From Bacteroidetes bacterium HGW-Bacteroidetes-5 (GTDB taxonomy: Bacteria > Bacteroidota > Bacteroidia > Bacteroidales > UBA932), in the NCBI GenBank assembly GCA_002842515.1, contig PHDC01000001.1, positions 930,001-994,000 on the forward strand: a stretch of 64,000 bases of DNA. The letters are read 5' to 3'. Positions 35,135 through 41,533 of the stretch are shown here, one piece after another; the first letter of the stretch is position 1; each line of letters starts with the position of its first letter. The notes beneath the pieces are model-generated. The model did no database searches. It was given only the letters and a program-made list of their open reading frames with translations, and was not told where the DNA came from. Position numbers and translations under genes: made by a program.

Positions 35135-36658
35135 ATGAATAAAATAATTAAAATATTAACTGTTCTGAGTGTTCTGGTTCTTTGCTCGTGTTCAAAAGAT
35201 TACCTCAACACCAAACCAACAGCATCAACAACGACAACTACTGTATTTGAGTCGGTTGAAAATGTTGCGCTTGCCATCAATGGTATAAATAAATTAATGA
35301 CGACGCAATATCTTGAATCACAAGGGTTCAATGGAGAGGGAACGATAAAAATGTGGTATGGAAACTACCCGGGTAATCACTTTTTCGTAAACCTTACCGG
35401 GTGGTCATCCATCATAAACGGAGAGTACAGGGAGGTTACGACGAGTATCTATCTCTACTATCCCTGGTACTACTACTACAGAATCATAGGGAATGCCAAT
35501 GCAATTATTGTGAATGTAGATAAAGCAACAGGAGCTCAGTCAGATAAAGATTTTGTTAAAGCTCAGGCTCTTACCTACAGGGCATACTCCTACTATATGC
35601 TCTCACAACTGTATTGCAAAAGATGGAAAGACTCCAATAGCGGAGCTACTCCGGGTCTGGTTCTAAGACTGGATGAATCTACGGGAGAAATGCCTCTCTC
35701 CACTCTTGCAGAGGTTTACACTCAAATATATAAAGACTTGGATGATGCTATTGCACTCTATACAAGTTCAGGGAAAAGCAGACAGTACAACTACGATCCC
35801 GACAAAAATGTTGCATATGCAGTTTATGCAAGAGCAGCAATAACCAGGGAAGATTACTCTAAAGCCTCTACAATGGCTGTCAACGCCAGAAACGGATATC
35901 CGTTGATGTCGGTAAATGATTACAAAGCCGGTTTTAATACGCCTAATAGCGAATGGATATGGGGTAGTTTCGGTTCTGTCGATGAGAATCTATATTACTA
36001 CTCATTCCACGCCTATATAGGGTATAACTCAAACTCCAGCAATGTAAGGCTCTATCCTAAATGCATAAGTAAAGAGCTCTTCGATAAGATTCCTGCTACA
36101 GATGTAAGAAAAAGTCTCTTTTTAGATCCGACGGGGTACTCATACACCACTGCAACCGGTGTTGCCGGCACTGCATTAAAGGCAAGAGCTTTTCAGCTTT
36201 ACCCGGATCTGTATAGTACAGCCTCTCCGTATGCATATATGCAATTCAAATTTAAGGCTATTGACTATCCCGGCGTTGGTAATCTAAACCATTTCCGCTC
36301 ATCTGAGATGTATCTTATTGAGGCCGAGGCTAAGTACCGTTTGAATGATATACCCGGATCACAAAGTGCAATGAATTCACTTAACAGGGATAGCTCAAGA
36401 GACCCTCAGTACAGTTGTACAAAAACAGGGACATTACTTTTAGAAGAGATCAAGATGTATCGTGCACTTGAGCTTTGGGGAGAGGGTTTTGACTGGTTTG
36501 ACCTTAAACGCTGGGGAGATAGTGTAACCCGAAAAAGTCCAACCGAAGGAGGAAATTTTGTTAGTGTTCTAGCTGTTACAAGAGATCCAAGCTTTGGTAA
36601 CAACTGGACCTGGCTAATTCCTATTCGTGAAACTGACTATAATCCTTTGATTGACTAA
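35135..36658 (+). CDS. SusD/RagB-family nutrient-binding lipoprotein
   Basis: The 507-residue protein has a lipoprotein signal with Cys17 and Cys19 as candidate lipidation sites (LVLCSCSKDYL), then the SusD start KDYLNTKPTASTTT. TPR-like helices lie in the N-terminal half (FVKAQALTYRAYSYYMLSQLY). The C-terminal RagB region includes RSSEMYLIEAEAKYRLND and ALELWGEGFDWFDLKRWGD. SusD proteins sit on the outer surface as a lid over SusC and bind the substrate. Linked to susC by 12 bases. Confidence 0.94.
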   Translation: MNKIIKILTVLSVLVLCSCSKDYLNTKPTASTTTTTVFESVENVALAINGINKLMTTQYLESQGFNGEGTIKMWYGNYPGNHFFVNLTGWSSIINGEYREVTTSIYLYYPWYYYYRIIGNANAIIVNVDKATGAQSDKDFVKAQALTYRAYSYYMLSQLYCKRWKDSNSGATPGLVLRLDESTGEMPLSTLAEVYTQIYKDLDDAIALYTSSGKSRQYNYDPDKNVAYAVYARAAITREDYSKASTMAVNARNGYPLMSVNDYKAGFNTPNSEWIWGSFGSVDENLYYYSFHAYIGYNSNSSNVRLYPKCISKELFDKIPATDVRKSLFLDPTGYSYTTATGVAGTALKARAFQLYPDLYSTASPYAYMQFKFKAIDYPGVGNLNHFRSSEMYLIEAEAKYRLNDIPGSQSAMNSLNRDSSRDPQYSCTKTGTLLLEEIKMYRALELWGEGFDWFDLKRWGDSVTRKSPTEGGNFVSVLAVTRDPSFGNNWTWLIPIRETDYNPLID

Positions 36659-36667
36659 TCTATACTT

Positions 36668-36719
36668 AAAATCAATCCACATAAGAGATATAACCAAAAC
36701 TCTTATGTGGAGTGATTTA
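36668..36719 (+). terminator. Long hairpin after susD, likely terminator or processing site
   Basis: A 12-bp perfect stem (36676-36687 with 36700-36711), one mismatch and six more pairs enclose a 12-base loop, ten bases past the susD stop. It is followed by only a short T run (TTTTAAAA), so it may stop, stabilise or delimit the susCD transcript just before the structured segment that follows. Confidence 0.55.
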
Positions 36720-36727
36720 GATTTTAA

Positions 36728-36885
36728 AACCGGGGCTGCTGTAAGCCCTTAATGTGGGGCATTTGCACTCATAAACTGCTTTAAAAAGGGGCCTTCAGTT
36801 CCCAATAAGAGATTATTGTACAGAGCAGATGCAGCGGTTAGTAATTAAGTACGAATGTACAAAAATTTTATTTTAAACCAAACTG
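36728..36885 (+). ncRNA. Candidate guide RNA of the Cas12f-like protein (scaffold plus guide-like 3' end)
   Basis: No ORF spans this segment, and it folds on paper into a closed multi-helix structure. The outer stem pairs AACC/GGTT and GCTGC/GCAGC (36728-36731 with 36836-36839; 36735-36739 with 36831-36835). The next stem is CTGCTTT with AGAGCAG (36776-36782 with 36822-36828). Inside are GGG/CCC (36788-36790 with 36801-36803) or the alternative AACTG/CAGTT, and a perfect 6-bp hairpin closed by a GAGA tetraloop (36803-36818). GGGCT/AGCCC (36733-36737 with 36744-36748) is an alternative helix. A short GTAC-GAAT-GTAC element ends at 36860. Its GAATGTAC resembles the GAATGCAAC 3' end I recall for a Cas12f repeat. 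The following AT-rich 20-25 bases would be the guide. Boundaries and function are inferred. Confidence 0.45.
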
Positions 36886-36904
36886 ATGATTTGTAGCACC
36901 GGAT

Positions 36905-38020
36905 ATGACCCTTACACGCAGATTAGAGATTTACATTTGTGAAGATGATAAAGAGGTAAAGAAAGAGCTGTACAGTCAACTGTATAACTGGAGATATTTA
37001 ATTGTAAATGGGGCAAATGAGATGTTATCCTATTTGTATAGTATTGACAGACTTAAGTATTACAAATTTATTACAGAGCAGTCAAAAATTGATCTAGGAA
37101 TTACCGGTGCACGGGGAGAGCCTGTAAAAGAGGGCTCTGCAGGTTATGTCCTTTTATCCGAAAGAATGAAGGGAAAGGTACCTACAGATATTTTGAACTG
37201 CCTCCAGAAAACTGTCACTAAAAAATACACCTGCTTTAAACCTGCTCTTTTCAAAGGAACCTGTTCTCTGTTCACCTATAAAAACAATACTCCTATCCCT
37301 TTCAGTTCAATCTCTATTAAGAATCTGAGATGGAACCAAGATTTGAACCATTTTGAATTTACTCTCTTTGGGATACGATTTGGTATAACATTGGGAAGGG
37401 ATAGAAGCAATAATAAAAAGGTGCTCGAAAGTTGTATCTGCAAAACAGTCGAACTTTGCGAATCTTCAATTCTTATTGACGATACAAAGAGAAAACTCTT
37501 TTTGCTGCTATGTTACAAATGTGGTTCTAAAACGGTTCTCTTGAATGACGCAAAATCTGTAGATGCCTCTCTATCGGCAGAGACACCAATAATTGCCACA
37601 TTTGAAGGTGATGTCAAACTTATAGGGAACAGGGAGGAGTTTATGCATCGCAGGTTGCAGATACAGTCGGCAATGAGAAGAGCTCAGATTAACTCAAAAT
37701 TTTCCGCCGGAGGAAAGGGTCGTAAAAGAAAATTTATGGCTGTCTCAAATTTTCATAACAAAGAGAGAGACTATATAAAAACCCGGCTGCACACCTACTC
37801 AAAAATTCTTGTAGATTTCGCTGTAGCAAACAGGTGTAAGAGTATAAACCTTATAAACCAAACAGATAAAGAGAAGCGAGCAAAGTGTGACCCTTTTCTT
37901 TTAAGAAACTGGAGTTATTACGGACTTAAAAAATTCATCGAGTATAAAGCGAAGCTATGGGGAATTGAAGTAAGGATTTTAGAGTTGCCAAAAAATAATT
38001 TAGAGAGCAACATAAATTAG
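36905..38020 (+). CDS. Cas12f/TnpB-family protein, predicted nuclease-dead
   Basis: The 371-residue protein carries Cas12f/TnpB landmarks in order: VPTDILNCLQKTVTKKY (93-108), GTCSLFTYKNNTPIPFSS (118-135, the wedge-domain motif), a RuvC-I-like strand with Asp220 (LLNDAKSVDASLSAETPII), the arginine-rich bridge region HRRLQIQSAMRRAQ (249-261), GGKGRKRK (269-276), KERDYIKTRLHTYSKILVDFA (287-307) and LRNWSYYGLKKFIEYKA with GIEVRIL (333-359). In active relatives the RuvC-II motif reads like INLEDL; here it is INLINQ (314-319), so the catalytic Glu is replaced. The chain stops at 371, before the CxxC zinc ribbon and the third catalytic Asp. It should bind guide RNA and DNA without cutting. There is no tnpA, cas1/2 or CRISPR array. 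It lies between susCD with a structured RNA segment and a LytS/LytTR pair, which suggests a gene-regulatory role. Confidence 0.85.
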   Translation: MTLTRRLEIYICEDDKEVKKELYSQLYNWRYLIVNGANEMLSYLYSIDRLKYYKFITEQSKIDLGITGARGEPVKEGSAGYVLLSERMKGKVPTDILNCLQKTVTKKYTCFKPALFKGTCSLFTYKNNTPIPFSSISIKNLRWNQDLNHFEFTLFGIRFGITLGRDRSNNKKVLESCICKTVELCESSILIDDTKRKLFLLLCYKCGSKTVLLNDAKSVDASLSAETPIIATFEGDVKLIGNREEFMHRRLQIQSAMRRAQINSKFSAGGKGRKRKFMAVSNFHNKERDYIKTRLHTYSKILVDFAVANRCKSINLINQTDKEKRAKCDPFLLRNWSYYGLKKFIEYKAKLWGIEVRILELPKNNLESNIN

Positions 38021-38093
38021 TGCAACATTCCTGCAGGAACTTTCGTCTAATAGGTACAAAAACCTGTCAATTGAAACAATAATTTTATTAGAT
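38021..38093 (+). other. 73-bp spacer with palindrome and short hairpin
   Basis: The gap between the Cas12f-like gene and the next CDS has a 12-base perfect palindrome TTCCTGCAGGAA (38028-38039) and a small AGGT/ACCT hairpin (38052-38065). It also contains GTACAAAAA (38054-38062), a 9-mer shared with the scaffold/guide junction upstream of the gene (36857-36865). It could be a second RNA element or chance similarity. Confidence 0.3.
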
Positions 38094-38501
38094 ATGAATA
38101 AGCTCTTTATTATTGTATTTGTTCTTATGGCATGTTTCCATATAAGTTCTGCTCAGAACATCACAGTAAGCGGGACAGTTATTGATGCCCTTAAAAACAC
38201 CCCTGTAAAAGGGGTAAAGATTATGTTCCCGGGTAGTGATGATGTCGTTGTAACAGACTCTAAGGGGCGTTACACCATAAATAATATCAATCCAAATTCC
38301 GTCCTTCTATTCTCGTGTAAAAGATATAAATCTAAATTGGTCAATGTCTGTTCTAAATCTTCGATAGCTGTAATTCTGGAACGGGACACAAGATTTCTTG
38401 AACAAACCACAAGTATAGACTACTTTTTCTGTTTTCATTATGGTCCATCGCGAGATAAAAAAGATAGTACTGCCCGTGATCTTAAATGGATTTTCAACTA
38501 A
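38094..38501 (+). CDS. Small secreted CarboxypepD_reg-like protein
   Basis: The 135-residue protein has a signal peptide (1-20, ending ISSAQ) and one CarboxypepD_reg-like beta-sandwich (NITVSGTVIDALKNTPVKGV, then DSKGRYTINNI and a VILERDT strand). This is the same module that begins SusC proteins, but here it stands alone with no plug or barrel. The C-terminal about 35 residues (YFFCFHYGPSRDKKD onward) match nothing I recognise. It may be a remnant of a SusC-type gene or a genuine small partner. It is encoded between the Cas12f-like gene and the histidine kinase gene, 12 bases before the latter. Confidence 0.7.
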   Translation: MNKLFIIVFVLMACFHISSAQNITVSGTVIDALKNTPVKGVKIMFPGSDDVVVTDSKGRYTINNINPNSVLLFSCKRYKSKLVNVCSKSSIAVILERDTRFLEQTTSIDYFFCFHYGPSRDKKDSTARDLKWIFN

Positions 38502-38513
38502 CCTACAGCTTCG

Positions 38514-39608
38514 TTGAGTAACCCCGTGAAGAGCAACTTTTATATTTTCAACAACATCTACTCTAAGAAGATTAGCTTTTGGAAATTAAACTTATCCGGT
38601 TGGTTTCTATTTGGTGTTGTATGGGCAATTCTCTACTCTCCTGCCGACTTTTCTGCAAGTGATGTTCTTAAGGTCTTCATCTCAAATTTTTTAATTCCAT
38701 TAGCTATTACAACTCTGCTGAGGTATTTTTTTAAATGGATCTCATTAAACAGATATTCTCTTGCGTTTTCTATCACAATAATTACAACAGCCGCCTTACT
38801 CTCCTCAGTCGTCTGGTATCTGTCTGACACCCTCTTCACCCTTCTATACTACGACTTCCCCATATCTGCCATATCGCAGATTACAATAAACTCATTTGCA
38901 AAAAGGGTTATAGGGATTTTCATTCTTCTTGCTCTTTGGTGTGCCTCATATTTTATTATAAATCTCTTCTATCGCTGGAAGTTGGAGAGGGAAGACAAAG
39001 AGAGGGCTCTTTATAATGCTCTCAAAGCAAAAATGGAGGCACTAAAAAATCAGATTAATCCCCATTTTTTGTTCAACTCCCTTAACTCAATATCTGCACT
39101 GGTTGACGAAGACCCATCAAGAGCTCAATTGATTATTTACGAACTTGCGAGTTTTCTTAGATATACCCTTACTTATAAAGAGAGCTCCCGTATAGAGCTA
39201 AAGAAAGAGATCTCATTTATCAAACACTATATATACATCCAATCTATTCGTTTTGAACAGAATCTGGAGTTCTATATAAATATTGATCCGAGAACCGAAA
39301 CCCTGATGGTACCCCCGGCAATTCTCTATCCTATTGTTGAAAATGCAGTAAAGCACGGAATGGAGAGCAGTGAATTGCCGCTCAAGGTTTATATCACCAC
39401 CTATTTTGAAAAAGACAGAGTTACAATAAGTGTGAAGAATAGCGGCAAATGGGTTGACGCCATATCTGAGAATAGTTCGGGAACCAATACAGGAATTGCA
39501 AATGTTAAAGAGAGGTTAAACTGTGAATATGATGATAAATGCTCCTTTGAGATAATCTCTGCCGATGAGTTTGTTGAGGTTAAGCTTGTATTTTTAAACA
39601 AAACATAG
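38514..39608 (+). CDS. LytS/YehU-type sensor histidine kinase
   Basis: The 364-residue protein has four hydrophobic helices (about 26-42, 52-70, 83-102, 129-152), a short coiled linker, a His_kinase domain with the phosphoacceptor His184 in QINPHFLFNSLNSISALV, and a C-terminal ATPase region (PPAILYPIVENAVKHGME, then GTNTGIANVKERL). There is no periplasmic sensor domain. The start is uncertain: TTG at 38514 or GTG at 38526, both within 25 bases of the preceding stop. It should phosphorylate the LytTR response regulator encoded 45 bases downstream. Confidence 0.88.
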   Translation: MSNPVKSNFYIFNNIYSKKISFWKLNLSGWFLFGVVWAILYSPADFSASDVLKVFISNFLIPLAITTLLRYFFKWISLNRYSLAFSITIITTAALLSSVVWYLSDTLFTLLYYDFPISAISQITINSFAKRVIGIFILLALWCASYFIINLFYRWKLEREDKERALYNALKAKMEALKNQINPHFLFNSLNSISALVDEDPSRAQLIIYELASFLRYTLTYKESSRIELKKEISFIKHYIYIQSIRFEQNLEFYINIDPRTETLMVPPAILYPIVENAVKHGMESSELPLKVYITTYFEKDRVTISVKNSGKWVDAISENSSGTNTGIANVKERLNCEYDDKCSFEIISADEFVEVKLVFLNKT

Positions 39609-39653
39609 TCAAAAAAATTATTAACTAAATAATGTCTCTAATTAAAAAATCCG

Positions 39654-40376
39654 ATGCAGGAAAAATATAGCGCAGTGGTTATAGATGATGAACGGCTGGC
39701 AAGACAAAGGCTTATCCGACTACTAAATAAATTTGACAATGTAGAGGTGGTTGGAGAGGCATACGATGTCTCTTCTGCAAAGAGAATTATTGAGAACCTC
39801 ACCCCGGATATCATCTTTTTGGATATTCAGATGCCAAAGCAGAGTGGGTTTGATCTTCTTGATCAACTCTCTTTTGAGGGGCGGATTGTTTTTGTATCTG
39901 CATATGACAATTTTGCGCTTAAAGCATTTGATGTAAATGCGTTTGACTATATGGTAAAACCTGTAAGGGAAGATAGAATTGAGAAGATGCTCGAGAGGCT
40001 GTCAAAAAGTGAGGGTTCAAACATATCCAATCAAAGATTTAATTACGAAGATAAGATATTTATCAGCGATAATAAGTTTATGAAATTTGTTAATTTAAAG
40101 GAGATTATTCTTATTCAGTCTACAGGTAACTATTCAAAAATTTTTATTCAAAACGGTGAAAAACACCTTCTCTACAGACCATTGAAAGATTGGGAAAACA
40201 GGCTTCCTTCAAATAAATTTTGCAGAATACACAGGACTAGCATAGTAAATATAGATTATGTAGAGAAGCTGGAGAAGTGGTTTAATTACTCTTTTCGCGT
40301 ATATATCGCTGGTTTTGAAGCGCCTGTAATGATGAGTAAAACCTATTCTTCTGTTTTACGAAACAGATTCAGCTGA
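39654..40376 (+). CDS. LytTR-family response regulator
   Basis: The 240-residue regulator has a receiver domain (about 1-120) with acidic pair Asp11/Asp12 and phosphoacceptor Asp57 (IIFLDIQMPKQSG), the YMVKP motif, then a LytTR DNA-binding domain (about 135-240; ILIQSTGNYSKIFI, FCRIHRTSIVNIDYVEKLE). It is the partner of the upstream LytS-type kinase. Targets are unknown; susCD and the small CarboxypepD_reg gene are nearby candidates. Confidence 0.92.
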   Translation: MQEKYSAVVIDDERLARQRLIRLLNKFDNVEVVGEAYDVSSAKRIIENLTPDIIFLDIQMPKQSGFDLLDQLSFEGRIVFVSAYDNFALKAFDVNAFDYMVKPVREDRIEKMLERLSKSEGSNISNQRFNYEDKIFISDNKFMKFVNLKEIILIQSTGNYSKIFIQNGEKHLLYRPLKDWENRLPSNKFCRIHRTSIVNIDYVEKLEKWFNYSFRVYIAGFEAPVMMSKTYSSVLRNRFS

Positions 40377-40411
40377 AACCAATCACAAAAAATCTATTTT
40401 TTTATTAAATT

Positions 40412-40432
40412 ATCCTACCAATGTTATAGGAT
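40412..40432 (+). promoter_or_regulatory. Candidate Rrf2 operator (inverted repeat)
   Basis: ATCCTA at 40412-40417 and TAGGAT at 40427-40432 are inverted around a 9-base centre, directly upstream of the -7 box of the rrf2-like gene and over its expected -33 region. A further TCCTA half-site overlaps the start codon (40472-40476). The arrangement fits autorepression. Confidence 0.45.
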
Positions 40433-40446
40433 TTATATTATTTGTT

Positions 40447-40454
40447 TATCTTTG
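40447..40454 (+). promoter_or_regulatory. -7 promoter box of the Rrf2/YceI operon
   Basis: TATCTTTG matches TAnnTTTG and lies 21 bases upstream of the ATG at 40476, just after the candidate operator. Confidence 0.5.
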
Positions 40455-40475
40455 CACAAAATTTAATAAAGTCCT

Positions 40476-40889
40476 ATGAAGATAAATACAAAAATTCGTT
40501 ACGGAATGAGGGCAATGATAGATATTGCAAACTCTCAGAATCCGGAGGGTGTTCTTCAAAAAGATATTGCACTACACCAGGATATCTCTCTTAAGTATCT
40601 TGATAGTATAATTGCTGCTCTTAAACTTAAAGGGCTGATTGCAAATTCAAAAGGAAAAGGAAGCGGTTATAAGCTTACAAGAGACCCCAATGAGATAACT
40701 GTATGGGATATCTACACTGCATTCGAGCCGACAATAATTGTCGACTGTATTGAAAATAAAGAGTTTTGCAACAGATCTTGCGATTGCAAATCCAGGGACT
40801 ACTGGATAGAATTTAAAAAGGACCTTATTGAATTGCTCTCAAAAAAGAGATTATCTCAAATAATATTCGATAATAACCACACTAATTAA
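40476..40889 (+). CDS. Rrf2-family transcriptional regulator
   Basis: The 137-residue protein has the Rrf2 winged helix-turn-helix: RYGMRAMIDIANSQNPEGVLQ, QKDIALHQDISLKYLDSIIAALK, GSGYKLTRDPNEITVWDIYTAFE. A cysteine cluster at about residues 89-105 (DCIENKEFCNRSCDCKS) could bind an iron-sulfur cluster or act as a thiol sensor; IscR/NsrR-type members use three Cys in this region. It is five bases from the YceI gene, so both are probably expressed from one autoregulated promoter. Confidence 0.88.
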   Translation: MKINTKIRYGMRAMIDIANSQNPEGVLQKDIALHQDISLKYLDSIIAALKLKGLIANSKGKGSGYKLTRDPNEITVWDIYTAFEPTIIVDCIENKEFCNRSCDCKSRDYWIEFKKDLIELLSKKRLSQIIFDNNHTN

Positions 40890-40894
40890 AATAT

Positions 40895-41506
40895 ATGATG
40901 AAACCAAAAATCCACCCATTTAATATTGTTTTCGGGCTTTTTGCTTTTTTATTAATAAGTAACTACAGCCCCGGCTTTGCACAAAGTTCAAAGCCGAGCC
41001 CTATAAAACCGGTAATCTCAATTACAGGTACATCTACACTTCACGATTGGGAGAGTAAAGTTGAACAATCTACCGGGGAGTATCTTATTGACCAAAAAAT
41101 CATAAAGTCACTAACCATTAACATCCCTGTCCTTTCAATCAAAAGTAAGGATGAAGAGAAACTTATGGACAAAAAAACTTATGAGGCACTAAATTCAAAT
41201 AAAAATCCCAATATTATTTTTCAACTTACAGAGCCTGCAACTCCCGTTTTTAGCGAATCAAATGCAGAAGTAACTCTTACCGGAAACCTGACTATTGCAG
41301 GTGTTACCAAGAAAATTACTATAAAATCTTCAGGGAAAAAGAGTACTTCAGATGCATTCCGCTTTACAGGAAGCGTTCCCATTAAAATGAGCGACTATAA
41401 AATAAAACCACCGGTAGCTATGCTTGGCTTAATTAAAACAGGAGATTTAATCACTGTCAAGTTTGATGTTACCATTCCACAACAGAGCCTTTTGGCATAC
41501 TTTTAA
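40895..41506 (+). CDS. YceI-family periplasmic protein (first copy)
   Basis: The 203-residue protein has a signal peptide (about 1-30, ending GFAQ) and a YceI lipocalin-like fold: SITGTSTLHDWESKVEQSTGEY, PVLSIKSKDEEKLMDKKTYEALN, LTGNLTIAGVTKKITI and IKMSDYKIKPPVAMLGLIKTGD. YceI proteins bind polyisoprenoid lipids such as quinones and are often stress-inducible. Downstream is a porin-like gene and then a second YceI gene. Confidence 0.88.
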   Translation: MMKPKIHPFNIVFGLFAFLLISNYSPGFAQSSKPSPIKPVISITGTSTLHDWESKVEQSTGEYLIDQKIIKSLTINIPVLSIKSKDEEKLMDKKTYEALNSNKNPNIIFQLTEPATPVFSESNAEVTLTGNLTIAGVTKKITIKSSGKKSTSDAFRFTGSVPIKMSDYKIKPPVAMLGLIKTGDLITVKFDVTIPQQSLLAYF

Positions 41507-41533
41507 ACTAAAAAAAATAAAAATTATCTTTAA

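Noticed and set aside
36905..38020. Active IS200/IS605 insertion sequence (TnpB with ends)
   Set aside because: No tnpA, no recognisable subterminal hairpin ends on both sides, and the RuvC-II and zinc-ribbon parts needed for nuclease activity are missing.
36659..38093. CRISPR array associated with the Cas12f-like gene
   Set aside because: I looked for repeated units with regular spacers on both flanks and found none; only one repeat-like end is present.
31859..40376. ECF sigma factor or FecR-type anti-sigma gene linked to susCD
   Set aside because: None of the open frames in either strand of this region shows sigma-70 region 2/4 or FecR features.
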